DNA of 64,000 nucleotides from Cytobacillus sp. FSL H8-0458 (GCF_038002165.1 NZ_JBBOBR010000002.1:248001-312000), one strand, 5' to 3'. Counted from the stretch's first letter, positions 8,168-17,051 are shown. Notes: generated from the letters alone by a model not told the origin. A program made the numbers and translations.

Positions 8168-8877
8168 ATCTTCCCCTCCCTATCATCGCTGACAATTTGC
8201 TGTACCAGATTAAAGTCGGTCGTTCTGCTGACCGGAACAGACTTTTTTAGAAGCTTGGCGTTATTTACAGCCCAGGTATGGTGTCCTGGCTGTGAGATCC
8301 TTAAACATGCATAATTGTTTTTATCACCTGAGTATATTTTTAAGTTCTGTTTGCTGCAAAGCTTTAAGAAGAAGGTATCTTCCCCCAGATTCCTTTTGGG
8401 AAATTGGACGATATTCATAATTTCCTTCTTGAATACCATTGTAGCCCCCTTTATCCCGATTCTGACGTACTGATTTTCCTTTCCCGGCTTATGGATTGCA
8501 AGCATCTCCTCTTCTTGAAAGTACATATACACGGTTCTTTTGCCCACAAGATCAGCAGATGATTTTTTCAGAGCAAGGATAGACTGAGTCAGATAATATG
8601 GAGCATAAAAATCGTCATCATCAAATTTCGCGATTAAATCATACCGTGATTTCTGAACAGCAAAATTTATGCATTCTCCGAGTGTGATTTCTTCAGGTAA
8701 TTGAAAAACAGCTACATTGGGATACTGTTGAGCCCTCTTTTGCCATGCGGATAGATTCATCTCATCATTATTTAATATAATGATTAATTCTTTTTCCTTC
8801 CAAACCTGGTTTTCATAGTTTTTAAACACGTTTTCCATATAGTTCTGGCGCATTGTACAGCAAATGATAGAGACCAT
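8164..8877 (-). CDS. Glycosyltransferase family 2
   Basis: 237 residues, GT-A fold. It begins MVSIICCTMRQNYMENV. The acidic metal-binding motif is DLIAKFDDDDFYAPYYL at about 93-109. A later NLGEDTFFL (about 170) could supply the acidic residue that acts as catalytic base in this family. AAAGGAGCGGAAAAG upstream of ATG 8877 is a clear ribosome binding site. That site and the first 94 bp of the gene lie inside the 3' end of the manC-like gene in another frame. The 3' end overlaps the next glycosyltransferase by 4 bp. Confidence 0.86.
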   Translation of the reverse strand: MVSIICCTMRQNYMENVFKNYENQVWKEKELIIILNNDEMNLSAWQKRAQQYPNVAVFQLPEEITLGECINFAVQKSRYDLIAKFDDDDFYAPYYLTQSILALKKSSADLVGKRTVYMYFQEEEMLAIHKPGKENQYVRIGIKGATMVFKKEIMNIVQFPKRNLGEDTFFLKLCSKQNLKIYSGDKNNYACLRISQPGHHTWAVNNAKLLKKSVPVSRTTDFNLVQQIVSDDREGKM

Positions 8878-10259
8878 CTTTTCCGCTCCTTTTTACTATG
8901 TTCAACGATATCCTTCCAGGAATCTGCTATACGGTTAATATCCTCTTCCATCAGCTTTTCTCCCAACTGGACTTCTATGATGTCAAGGGGGGTAATAGCC
9001 TTTACCGCATGCCTTGTTCCCATAGGAATTTGAAGGACCTCCCCAGCTTTTATATATAAAAGCCGGCCGTCCATTATAAATTCCCCTTCTCCGGCTATGA
9101 CTGTCCAAGTCTCCTGTCTGAACTGATGAGTCTGGTAGCTGATATTTTTGCCGGGATTTATTTTGAGCAGCTTAGTAAGTGATTGCATTCCTTCGTTTGT
9201 ACTGGTAAAATCCAGAACCTTATAGGTCCCCCATCTTTTTTCTTCACACATAGGCCGGGCAATTTCCGCTATTAGCTTGATAGCGTTGCTCTTTTGCTTA
9301 TCTGCTACCAAAATTCCATCCGGACTGGCAGCAATGATGCTATTAGAGATAGAAATAGCGTGAATCGGGATGGACAACTCATTGACAATCTGTGTATTTC
9401 GGGAATCCTCTGACAGGGTACCTTTCCCAAAAATTGAATTTGCCAGCTGGCCGGTTAATGCTTCCCAGCTCCCAAGATCCTTCCATTGTCCAGAGCAGGG
9501 TATGACAATGGACTTGCTATTCTTCTCGGCAACCTGATAATCAAAACTGATTCCAGGCAGATGATCATAACTTTTCAGCAGCCGGCTGTAAGAAGTGGGA
9601 AACTCCATATTTTTTAAATAATCAAGCATAAAATTCATGGAAAAACCAAATACTCCACAATTCCAGAGAGCATTTCTTCCGATTAGCAGCCGCGCTGTGT
9701 CAGAACTTGGTTTTTCTATAAATTGATCGATTGTAAGGTAATCCATTTCCTCTTTCTGTGCCGGCTTTGGTACGATATATCCAAACTGCTCTGACGGAAA
9801 CTGGGGCACAGCACCAATAAGAGCAAGTTCAGCCTGCGATTTCTCGAGAATATCCGGAACAGATTGCAGCAGTTCAAAAAACGGCGGTTCCACATAAGAA
9901 TCCACTGGAAGTACACAAATGGTTTCGTTAACACTGATATGATCATTGGAATGGAGATAAGCACAGGCCAAAGCGATGGAAGGAAATGTACCTCTTTGCC
10001 TAGGCTCGCAGATAACGGGGATATGATTGTCTACTTGGTTATAAATCATATCCAATTGACTCTCACTGGTAATAATATATGTTGAAGGTAAAAGTCCGGC
10101 ATTATCAAGCTGCCGGCAGACCCGCTGAATCATCGATTCATAATCTCCGTGTTCCCTTTTCAAAAGCTTCAAGAACTGTTTTGAACGGACCGAATTGGAT
10201 AAAGGCCAAAGCCTCTTGCCCATGCCTCCTGATAATAGCAAGATTCTCAGACTCTTCAC
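8784..10259 (-). CDS. manC: Mannose-1-phosphate guanylyltransferase / mannose-6-phosphate isomerase type II
   Basis: About 491 residues. The N-terminal nucleotidyltransferase domain carries SGGMGKRLWPLS (pyrophosphorylase signature) and QFIEKP at about 188-193. The C-terminal cupin (about 350-460) matches type II phosphomannose isomerases (RWGTYKVLD, ISYQTHQFRQETWTV). Predicted role: GDP-mannose synthesis for the neighbouring glycosyltransferases. The first in-frame start, GTG 10259, overlaps the Shine-Dalgarno GGGAGG, which is too close. CTG at 10250 has ideal spacing, so the true start is uncertain. The C-terminal 31 residues are Lys/Arg-rich and overlap the GT2 gene. First gene of a three-gene operon. 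Confidence 0.87.
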   Translation of the reverse strand: MKSLRILLLSGGMGKRLWPLSNSVRSKQFLKLLKREHGDYESMIQRVCRQLDNAGLLPSTYIITSESQLDMIYNQVDNHIPVICEPRQRGTFPSIALACAYLHSNDHISVNETICVLPVDSYVEPPFFELLQSVPDILEKSQAELALIGAVPQFPSEQFGYIVPKPAQKEEMDYLTIDQFIEKPSSDTARLLIGRNALWNCGVFGFSMNFMLDYLKNMEFPTSYSRLLKSYDHLPGISFDYQVAEKNSKSIVIPCSGQWKDLGSWEALTGQLANSIFGKGTLSEDSRNTQIVNELSIPIHAISISNSIIAASPDGILVADKQKSNAIKLIAEIARPMCEEKRWGTYKVLDFTSTNEGMQSLTKLLKINPGKNISYQTHQFRQETWTVIAGEGEFIMDGRLLYIKAGEVLQIPMGTRHAVKAITPLDIIEVQLGEKLMEEDINRIADSWKDIVEHSKKERKRWSLSFAVQCARTIWKTCLKTMKTRFGRKKN

Positions 10260-10291
10260 CTCCCTATTTCAAGTACGGATTCTTTTTTACT

Positions 10292-10299
10292 ATTGTATG
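10292..10299 (-). promoter_or_regulatory. Possible sporulation (sigma-E/sigma-K) -10 element
   Basis: CATACAAT on the minus strand, about 35-40 bp before the manC-like start, matches the sigma-E -10 consensus and is close to that of sigma-K. I find no convincing -35 partner. The TACAAT within it could also be a sigma-A -10. Tentative. Confidence 0.25.
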
Positions 10300-10447
10300 G
10301 GATTGAGTGTATTCGGCTATGGTCTTTTAAACTTATGCATTTGAAAAAAAGGTTTTTGTTAGACCTTCCGGCAGTCAATAATACACATTCAGTGGAAACT
10401 TTATCTTCTTGATCTTTTATATATTTCTGGCCCCTTAGCGCAAAAAG

Positions 10448-10478
10448 AAAAAGGCTCACCAATTGGTAAGCCTTTTTT
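10448..10478. terminator. Bidirectional intrinsic terminator after minJ
   Basis: AAAAGGCT and AGCCTTTT flank the palindrome ACCAATTGGT, forming a long stem with T runs on either strand. It lies just downstream of the minJ stop. The 180 bp between it and the manC-like gene hold only that gene's promoter region. Confidence 0.85.
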
Positions 10479-10518
10479 ATATCCTCACTTAGAAAAAATT
10501 AAGGAAGTCTTTGAACAA

Positions 10519-11721
10519 TTAAACCGCTTCACTATCCCACTTTTTCTCATCCTGTACAAACAGCAGCCCAAGTTCATGATGGTCACCTTCATAAAGAGCA
10601 CGCTGAACGAAACGAACCTGTCCGTTCACATCAAAGACCTCGAGTTTACAGTGCGCCCCGTTCTTTTGCAGGGCTTCATAGAAGCCTTTCTCATCATGGA
10701 TTTTTACGCCATTGACTTTTGTAACAACCTCTCCCACTCCAAGAGACATTTTATCAGCTGGTGAATCGGGGACTACTCCGAGTACCATGATTCCCTGATT
10801 ACGCTTGGAGAAATAAAACGGCGCCTGATCCTCTGCCATTCTCTGGCGGAGCGAGATGAATTCACGCCCGATGATCGCAAGTGCAGCTGCACCCACAGCA
10901 GCAAGCGGATACCAGTAGCCTGCAGAAGAAATCAGCAAAAGAAGTATGCCAAAAACGCTGATTCTTTGTCCAAGCAGCGCTGTTGCCTCTTTAGGAAGCG
11001 TACCTTGGATTCGCTGATGAAACCCTATTGAAAAGGGGACAAGAATGAGTGAATACGTTTCACCGCCAATCGGTATCATTGGCCACCACTCAAACGGCAG
11101 CTGCAGGACCTCTCCCGGAATCAATAGAAACACTGGCACCATCCAGATTCTTCTGGACTCGTGAATGCCTATAGTTTGTCCCCGTTTACTTTTTACAAGT
11201 CTGGGAGATGTCCCTTTCCGGCCGTTTCTTATAATCAGGAAGCCTTCCGTGATAACAAGAAGGGCAAGGAGAACAGCGATGGATGGGAAGATGGACGCGT
11301 CAAGATCTGCTGCTGACTGGGCGAATGACGGCAATGGCCATTGCTGTTCAAAAGCAAACATTGTGGCGAAAAAGGCAAAGCCCAGCGTATAAACAGGAGC
11401 CATCCATCTCACTTTTGCCGTTAAGCTCCACAGGAATGTTAGAGCAGCAGTAAGCACAATCGTCTCCAATGGCAGAACAAGTCCCGCTCCCACCATCACC
11501 ACGCTCACGGCAAGACCAGCCAGAATCCCCAGGGGAAGAAGCTGCCTCAGCTCAAAATAAGCATTTTCAGCGCGGACCGAAAAGTCCTTTCGCTCGCGCT
11601 TTACACGGGAAATGCCTAAAAAGGCTGCCACAAAAAACAGGTAATAAAATACCGGATTCAACAGCAGCTTTCCCGTTCCTTTAAAAAACTCAAAAATCCA
11701 CTCCTCTATCAAAATTGCCAC
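10519..11721 (-). CDS. minJ: MinJ-like topological determinant of cell division (PDZ membrane protein)
   Basis: 400 residues, close to B. subtilis MinJ (397). About six to eight hydrophobic segments fill residues 15-290. A cytoplasmic PDZ domain follows (about 305-390) with GVVPDSPADKMSLGVGEVVTKVNG. MinJ links DivIVA to MinD at poles and septa and so helps place the Z ring. Assignment rests on the topology, on the PDZ domain, and on position directly downstream of ctpB as in B. subtilis (yvjB-yvjD). The start is GTG 11721 or an internal TTG three codons later; GAGG sits nearer to the GTG than usual. Its own terminator follows. Confidence 0.87.
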   Translation of the reverse strand: MAILIEEWIFEFFKGTGKLLLNPVFYYLFFVAAFLGISRVKRERKDFSVRAENAYFELRQLLPLGILAGLAVSVVMVGAGLVLPLETIVLTAALTFLWSLTAKVRWMAPVYTLGFAFFATMFAFEQQWPLPSFAQSAADLDASIFPSIAVLLALLVITEGFLIIRNGRKGTSPRLVKSKRGQTIGIHESRRIWMVPVFLLIPGEVLQLPFEWWPMIPIGGETYSLILVPFSIGFHQRIQGTLPKEATALLGQRISVFGILLLLISSAGYWYPLAAVGAAALAIIGREFISLRQRMAEDQAPFYFSKRNQGIMVLGVVPDSPADKMSLGVGEVVTKVNGVKIHDEKGFYEALQKNGAHCKLEVFDVNGQVRFVQRALYEGDHHELGLLFVQDEKKWDSEAV

Positions 11722-11836
11722 CAGCCTCTATTAATAAATTCTCATGAATTATGTAAACAACAGAAAACTCTATTACTCTATATTCTACCAAAAGCACCTT
11801 ACAAAACCTATTACAATCTCGCTTTAAATAAAAAAT

Positions 11837-11860
11837 AGCAGAAGGAAAAATCCTCCTGCT
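11837..11860 (-). terminator. Terminator of ctpB
   Basis: On the minus strand AGCAGGAGGA pairs with TCCTTCTGCT apart from one mismatch, followed by ATTTTTTATTT. Confidence 0.8.
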
Positions 11861-11880
11861 TAATTCGACAAAATTCGAGT

Positions 11881-11893
11881 GGTGCCTGTCACC
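11881..11893. repeat. REP-like dyad GGTGCCTGTCACC
   Basis: A 13-bp imperfect palindrome two bases from the ctpB stop, preceded by TTCGACAAAATTCGA. A related dyad, GGTACCAGGTACC, lies at 26874-26886. Similar GGTG(A/C)C-type words recur between genes in Bacillaceae. Whether this is a REP-type element needs a genome-wide count. Confidence 0.35.
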
Positions 11894-11894
11894 T

Positions 11895-13346
11895 CTATTT
11901 GGCTATATATCTCAAAGCCGTCTGCAGCTGAAGATCGTTCTGCTCTTTTTTCATTTCTTCGAGGGCGGCCTGTTCAAGCGCTGCTGCGGTTTTCTTGTCT
12001 ATCCAGCCGGTTGCTTCAAGCTTTTTTTGCTGCTGAAAGACTTTCACTGCTGCTTCAGTGGAATCATTGAAATAGCCATCTGTCCGGCCCGGGGCATATC
12101 CAAGCCCGGCCAGAATTTCCTGTGCATTCTTCACCATTTCATTATTCATATCGATTATCAAAGGCTTCTCCACCTGCAAAGGATGAGTTTGATAGATGTC
12201 CGGCTGTTTTACCTCAAGGGTAGGTTTGATACCTTTGTTATGAATCCAGTTTCCGTCTGGCGTTAGCCATTTAAATAAAGTGAGCTTGATATTGCTGCCG
12301 TCACCCATCGGAACAGGCTGCTGAACAGTCCCCTTTCCAAATGATTTCTCACCGATAATGGCATAACCCTCCGCTTCCTTTAGGGCGCCGGCCAGAATCT
12401 CCGATGCAGAGGCGCTTCCTTTATCCACAAGAACGGCAATCGGATAGCTTTTTGGCTTTTCAAGTGTGGAAAAATACCTCATCTTCTCCCCATTTCGCTT
12501 TTCAATCTGCAAATATGGTTTGTCAGCCGTAACTAATTCCTTCAGGATTTCCTGAACAGAGGTCAGGAGGCCGCCAGGATTTCCGCGCACATCAATGACA
12601 AGCCCTTCGATCCCTTCCTGCTCCATTTCACTCAGCTGTTTCGCAAATTCTTTGGATGTATCTTCAGAAAAGGAGGTGATCTCCAGATACCCAACCTCTT
12701 TTCCTCTTTCCTTCTTGATTTCTGAGTAAACAGTAACTTGAGGAATTTCATCTCTTTTTACTTCTACCTTTAAAGGCTCCTTTAGTCCCTGGCGCGCAAC
12801 TTCAAGCTTTACCTTTGTGCCTTTTTTTCCGCGGATCTTCATGGTCGCTTTATATAAATCAAGACCCTTCACACTTTCCCCATCTACTTTTAAGATTTCA
12901 TCTTTTGGCTTGAGCCCCGCTTTTTCAGCCGGTGAATCCTTAAAAGGCGCCACAATAATGATTTTCCCGTCCACCATGCTGACTTCAGCCCCGATTCCTT
13001 CAAAAGAAGATTCCAATGTATCACTGAATTGTTTGGCCGTTTCTTCATCCATATAAACAGAGTATGGGTCCTCGAGGGTTGCAAGCATGCCCTGGATGGC
13101 TCCCTCCACGAGCTGCTTTTCCTCTACTTTTTCCACATAGCTATTCAAAATCAGCTGATAGGCCGTTTCCATCTTTTCAACCTTCTCTTGATCTAACTGT
13201 TTTCCGTTTTCCTTGGAATCTAGTAATTGATTTGGGGCTACTGTCTGCGGAGCTTCCTTTGCCAGCCACTGCATGCCTGCATATGTACCGCCAGCCCCTG
13301 TCAGCAATGATCCCGTCATCAGGACAGCGATCCACTTTCTGCTCAT
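11895..13346 (-). CDS. ctpB: CtpB carboxy-terminal processing protease (S41)
   Basis: About 483 residues (B. subtilis CtpB: 480). Order: N-terminal membrane anchor (about 5-25), cap helices, PDZ domain (about 95-180), S41 peptidase, and a C-terminal peptidoglycan-binding domain (NAQEILAGLGY...DGYFNDSTEAAVKVFQ). The catalytic Ser lies in VDKGSASASEILAGAL and the Lys in GEKSFGKGTVQQP. In B. subtilis CtpB cleaves SpoIVFA and helps time sigma-K activation. AAAGGGAGATGACG fits ATG 13346 (MSRKWIAVL) better than the ATG two codons earlier. Lies between the M23 gene and minJ, each with its own terminator. Confidence 0.9.
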   Translation of the reverse strand: MSRKWIAVLMTGSLLTGAGGTYAGMQWLAKEAPQTVAPNQLLDSKENGKQLDQEKVEKMETAYQLILNSYVEKVEEKQLVEGAIQGMLATLEDPYSVYMDEETAKQFSDTLESSFEGIGAEVSMVDGKIIIVAPFKDSPAEKAGLKPKDEILKVDGESVKGLDLYKATMKIRGKKGTKVKLEVARQGLKEPLKVEVKRDEIPQVTVYSEIKKERGKEVGYLEITSFSEDTSKEFAKQLSEMEQEGIEGLVIDVRGNPGGLLTSVQEILKELVTADKPYLQIEKRNGEKMRYFSTLEKPKSYPIAVLVDKGSASASEILAGALKEAEGYAIIGEKSFGKGTVQQPVPMGDGSNIKLTLFKWLTPDGNWIHNKGIKPTLEVKQPDIYQTHPLQVEKPLIIDMNNEMVKNAQEILAGLGYAPGRTDGYFNDSTEAAVKVFQQQKKLEATGWIDKKTAAALEQAALEEMKKEQNDLQLQTALRYIAK

Positions 13347-13566
13347 CGTCATCTCCCTTTCCAGTTTGCTGTGTTTCCTGTATATTTTCAGCGTCTGCGG
13401 CCTTCCCCGATTTTTAAGTAAATAAAAACAACCCGCAAAGGGAGCGGGATGTCTTCGCATATTTCATCCTATGTATGGAATGGACGAGTTATGATTTGTT
13501 TTGTTTGAGACTATTTTAAAAACAGACTTCTTGTAGGATTAAAGACCCTCTTTTCGGGTAAAAGAA

Positions 13567-13595
13567 AAGTGGAAGAAGCTATACTCCTTCCACTT
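13567..13595 (-). terminator. Terminator of the M23 peptidase gene
   Basis: AAGTGGAAG (13567-13575) and CTTCCACTT (13587-13595) form a 9-bp stem. On the minus strand a T-rich tract (TTTTCTTTTA) follows. Confidence 0.8.
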
Positions 13596-13605
13596 TACGC
13601 TATTT

Positions 13606-14973
13606 TTATAGAGGCACAATGCCTACAGGATTAATCGCATTTGATTTTGCTGCATTCCAAGAACCTCTGTGAAGTTCAAAGTGCAGATGCTGGCCGTAAG
13701 ATTGTCCAGTATTGCCCATGATACCGATTTGCTGGCCTTTAGAAACTGTCTGGCCAGAGCCGACAGAACGGCTTCTCATGTGAGCATATACAGTAGTATA
13801 CGTTTGTCCGCCTACAGAGTGAGCAATAAAAATCGCATTTCCGTAGCTGCTGGAGTAATATGAACGGATGACAACACCATCTGCTGCAGCCACAATTGGA
13901 ACTGTTCCGCCTGCAGCAATATCTACTCCAAAATGATCGCCTAATGAACGGCTGCCGAAACCGGAAGAAAGTCTTCCTGATGCTGGTCTTGTCCAGGCTC
14001 CGCTTGCTACAGAAGGTGCAGATACCTGCGGGCTGCTTGATGATCCGCTGTCAGATGATGAGCTGCTTCCCGCTGATGAACTGCTTCCCGCTGATGAAGA
14101 GCTCTTCTTAGCCGCTTCTGCTGCAGCCTTTTGTCTTGCCAGTTCAGCTTGTTTTGCTGCCTCTGCTTGTCTTGCTGCCTCTGCTTGTCTTTCCTGCTCT
14201 AGCTTGATCGCTTTTTGAATTGCCGCTTCCTGGGCTGCAAGAATCTCATTTTCTTCAGCTAGTTCAAGCTTATGGGCATGCATTTCCTCTTCTTCATGCT
14301 TTAAGGATGCAAGCAGCTTATCTTTCTCTGCTTTTTGAGCGTTTAAGCTCTTTTTCATGCTTTCAAGCTCGGCACGCATTGTTTCTAAAGAGGCAAGCTC
14401 TTCTTTTACCTGATTCTGTTTTTTCTCAAGCTCGTCTTTATCCGCCTGATGCGCTTGTAAAATTTCCTGGTCAGCTTCTACGATTGTTGCAACTGCTCCA
14501 ACCCGTTCAACAAAATCTCCAAAGCTCTGCGCACCCATTAAAACATCAATATAGCTCACCATTCCGCCAGTTTCCTGGTAGTTGCGTGCACGGTCTTTTA
14601 ATAGTTCATTACGCTTTTTGATGCGCTCTACTAATACTTTAATTTCTGCTTCAAGTTTCTCAATTTCCTTTTTAGTATCTGCAATCTCTTGATTCTTTTC
14701 TTCAATTTTAGCTAAAGCATCACTGATCGCTTTATCCAGACGCTCAATCTCACTTTGTACAGATTGCTGCTCGCCCTGGTTTTCGCTAAGCTGTTTATCT
14801 GTATCGTTAATTTTCGACTCTACTCCGGAACGCTGCTGGTTTATTTTGTCTTTTTGGCTGTTTAACTCATTTATTTTATTTGCTGCAGACGCCTTCTCAA
14901 TAGGCATCCCAACTGTTATGCTGCCAAAACCCAGAACGGCAGCTAATGATAAGGTGATGATGGATTTCTTCAA
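13606..14973 (-). CDS. Coiled-coil murein hydrolase/activator with M23 domain (EnvC/PcsB-like layout)
   Basis: About 455 residues. A signal peptide (KKSIITLSLAAVLGFGS, cleavage near ASA-A) is followed by a long coiled coil (about 30-290, two segments). A Ser/Gly-rich linker (about 290-325) leads to a C-terminal LytM/M23 domain. Zinc-site motifs HFGVDIA and HLHFELH are intact, so it may be an active endopeptidase rather than only an activator. AAAGGAGAAATCGG points to TTG 14973; the ATG at 15003 lies upstream of this site. It directly follows ftsE-ftsX, which suggests it is the extracellular partner of FtsEX. In B. subtilis FtsEX instead works with CwlO. Confidence 0.88.
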   Translation of the reverse strand: MKKSIITLSLAAVLGFGSITVGMPIEKASAANKINELNSQKDKINQQRSGVESKINDTDKQLSENQGEQQSVQSEIERLDKAISDALAKIEEKNQEIADTKKEIEKLEAEIKVLVERIKKRNELLKDRARNYQETGGMVSYIDVLMGAQSFGDFVERVGAVATIVEADQEILQAHQADKDELEKKQNQVKEELASLETMRAELESMKKSLNAQKAEKDKLLASLKHEEEEMHAHKLELAEENEILAAQEAAIQKAIKLEQERQAEAARQAEAAKQAELARQKAAAEAAKKSSSSAGSSSSAGSSSSSDSGSSSSPQVSAPSVASGAWTRPASGRLSSGFGSRSLGDHFGVDIAAGGTVPIVAAADGVVIRSYYSSSYGNAIFIAHSVGGQTYTTVYAHMRSRSVGSGQTVSKGQQIGIMGNTGQSYGQHLHFELHRGSWNAAKSNAINPVGIVPL

Positions 14974-15082
14974 TTTCCGATTTCTCCTTTCAATGAACAC
15001 CATATGTACAGGTTAATCGTTCTATATTTCATCCAAGTCTGAAACATTTAGCTTTTCTGAATCGTCTAATATAATGAAGCTT

Positions 15083-15121
15083 GAAGGCGCCTGGACAGGT
15101 TCCCCCCACCGCAGGGCCTTC
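15083..15121 (-). terminator. Hairpin after ftsX
   Basis: GAAGGCGCCTG (15083-15093) pairs largely with CAGGGCCTTC (15112-15121), and flanking AAGCTT words can extend the stem. The T tract is poor, so this may be a partial terminator. Confidence 0.4.
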
Positions 15122-15130
15122 TAAGCTTGT

Positions 15131-16024
15131 TTATACTTTCAGGAACTTTCTGACTGACATTAAGCTTCCCCATACACCAATGAGAGCACCCATCAGGATA
15201 AGAAGTCCGGAAATCTGATAGACAAACGGACTGAACTCCAGCAGCTTGACAAAATGTCCTTCAAGCTTTGGCGCCAAATAATCATAGGCGTAATAGTATG
15301 CTGATGAAACAAGCGCAATTGGAATAATGGATCCGAGCAGCCCAAGCCATAACCCTTCAAGGAAGAATGGCCATCTGATGAACGAGTTGGTTGCTCCTAC
15401 CAATCTCATAATCTCAATTTCTTTTCTACGTGACATAATCGTAATCTTAATAGTATTGGAAATCAGGAACATGGCAGTGAATAATAAGCCGATAATCAGC
15501 ACAAGGCCTACGTTTCGTCCGGCATTGATAAAGTTGAATAGTTTTTCAACCTGTCCCTGCCCATATTTTACTTTTGCCGCATATTCCATTTTTTCAATCT
15601 GCTTTGCAGCTTTCATCGTGTCTGCCGGGTTTTTCGTCTTTACGATAAATACATCGTTCAGCGGATTATCCTGTTCAAACAGTTTGAAGGCTTCGCCTTC
15701 TTCACCAAGGCTGTTTATTAAGCTATCAAGCTCTTTTTCCTTAGTTGAGTATTCAACTGTTTTGACTTCGGGTATTCCTTCGATTTTTTGCCGTAAAACT
15801 TCCTGATCCTGCTCATTTGCAGCGACATCGATGTGAACGCGGATTTCCACGTCCTCTTCAATGGTTGTAGCCACCTTGTTGAGATTCATCATAATGACGA
15901 AAAATACACCAACTAAAATGAGGGTTACCGTCACCGCACTTGCCGAAGCAAATGTCATCCAGCCGTTTCGCCCGAGACTTTTAAAACTTTCGCGGAAGTG
16001 CCGGCCCAATGTTCTAGCTTTCAT
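15131..16024 (-). CDS. ftsX: FtsX cell-division ABC transporter membrane subunit
   Basis: 297 residues (B. subtilis 296). Starts MKARTLGRHFRESFKSLG at ATG 16024, behind GAGGTGA. The open frame extends further upstream inside ftsE without a site. TM1 is at about 22-45, an extracellular loop at about 46-165, and three TM segments follow, with the C-terminal FtsX fold (EIEIMRLVGATNSFIRWPF). FtsX carries the FtsE signal across the membrane to a peptidoglycan hydrolase. It overlaps ftsE by 11 bp, giving coupled translation. Confidence 0.95.
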   Translation of the reverse strand: MKARTLGRHFRESFKSLGRNGWMTFASASAVTVTLILVGVFFVIMMNLNKVATTIEEDVEIRVHIDVAANEQDQEVLRQKIEGIPEVKTVEYSTKEKELDSLINSLGEEGEAFKLFEQDNPLNDVFIVKTKNPADTMKAAKQIEKMEYAAKVKYGQGQVEKLFNFINAGRNVGLVLIIGLLFTAMFLISNTIKITIMSRRKEIEIMRLVGATNSFIRWPFFLEGLWLGLLGSIIPIALVSSAYYYAYDYLAPKLEGHFVKLLEFSPFVYQISGLLILMGALIGVWGSLMSVRKFLKV

Positions 16025-16700
16025 AGCCGTAATCACCTCTTTGCTCGTCACGCACAATTCTTCCGCCTTCAATGGCAATAACGCGGTGCTTAATCGTGTT
16101 AACAATTTCTTTATTATGAGTTGCCATGACCACAGTCGTTCCTCTCGTGTTGATTTCATCGAAGATGTTCATGATTTCCCATGAGGTATCCGGGTCAAGG
16201 TTTCCTGTAGGCTCGTCCGCTATTACGACCTTTGGAGAGTTTACAATTGATCTGGCGATGGAAACACGCTGCTGCTCCCCGCCTGATAATTCGGTCGGAA
16301 GCATCCTTGCTTTATGTTTTAAACCTACAAGGTCCAATGTTTCCATAACTTGTTTTTTAATGTTCTTCGGATGCTCTTCAATTACCTCAAGAGCAAAAGC
16401 GACATTTTCATAGACAGTCAGTGTCTGCAGGAGTTTAAAGTCCTGGAAAACGACACCGATTTTACGGCGCATAAGCGGCACCTTTGCATTCTTCAATGAA
16501 GCCAGATTCACTCCGTCAATGGTGATCGTTCCGCTCGAAGGCTTTTCTTCCCGGTACATCATTTTGATAAAAGTGGATTTACCGGCACCACTTGGCCCTA
16601 CTACATAAACAAACTCACCTTGCTTAATATGGATATCTATCCCGCTGGCAGCTGTAACGCCATTGGGGTATCTCTTATATACGTCTTTCATTTCGATCAT
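16014..16700 (-). CDS. ftsE: FtsE cell-division ATP-binding protein
   Basis: 228 residues, the usual length. Walker A GPSGAGKST, Q-loop VVFQDFKLL, signature LSGGEQQRVSIARS, Walker B VVIADEPTGNLD and H-loop MATHN are all present. AGGTGATATAT places the start at ATG 16700; the GTG at 16709 is part of that ribosome binding site. With FtsX it forms a complex that gates extracellular peptidoglycan hydrolysis. Confidence 0.96.
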   Translation of the reverse strand: MIEMKDVYKRYPNGVTAASGIDIHIKQGEFVYVVGPSGAGKSTFIKMMYREEKPSSGTITIDGVNLASLKNAKVPLMRRKIGVVFQDFKLLQTLTVYENVAFALEVIEEHPKNIKKQVMETLDLVGLKHKARMLPTELSGGEQQRVSIARSIVNSPKVVIADEPTGNLDPDTSWEIMNIFDEINTRGTTVVMATHNKEIVNTIKHRVIAIEGGRIVRDEQRGDYGYES

Positions 16701-16845
16701 ATATATCACCTAGCATCTAGTGTGTATTAAGAATTTAAATAACAGACGGCTTGTTTCGCTAAAAAACGACATCTTTTCGACATAGAGGATGACAAAATAC
16801 TTGTAAATACTGCCTAATTAGCCATCTAAAATTCTCACACAACCC

Positions 16846-16854
16846 ATTATAACA
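16846..16854 (-). promoter_or_regulatory. Extended -10 promoter candidate for ftsEX
   Basis: TGTTATAAT on the minus strand (TGn plus a perfect TATAAT), about 145 bp before ftsE. No consensus -35 at 17 bp. The 391-bp gap 16701-17091 otherwise holds only the cccB terminator and AT-rich sequence. Confidence 0.45.
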
Positions 16855-17051
16855 TCATAAGTTGTCAAAATAACGGAAAAAATTATTACAGTTTCTTTTC
16901 AATCCCAATACTTTTGTTACTTTTTTCCTGAATTTCTTTAATATTCTACTGTATTATTTTCTTAATCGTCTGATTTTTACTTCTTTTTTCATATTGCATT
17001 TACTCGATATTTGTCGCAGATTGTTCAATCTCCTTAAATATAAGAAAAAAT

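Noticed and set aside
8784..8877. Frameshift error as the reason for the manC/GT2 overlap
   Set aside because: Both frames have good starts or ends and the GT2 gene has its own ribosome binding site; a true overlap is simpler, though reads should be checked.
10256..10462. 68-residue minus-strand ORF upstream of the manC-like gene
   Set aside because: Begins inside the terminator region, lacks a ribosome binding site and would cover the operon promoter.
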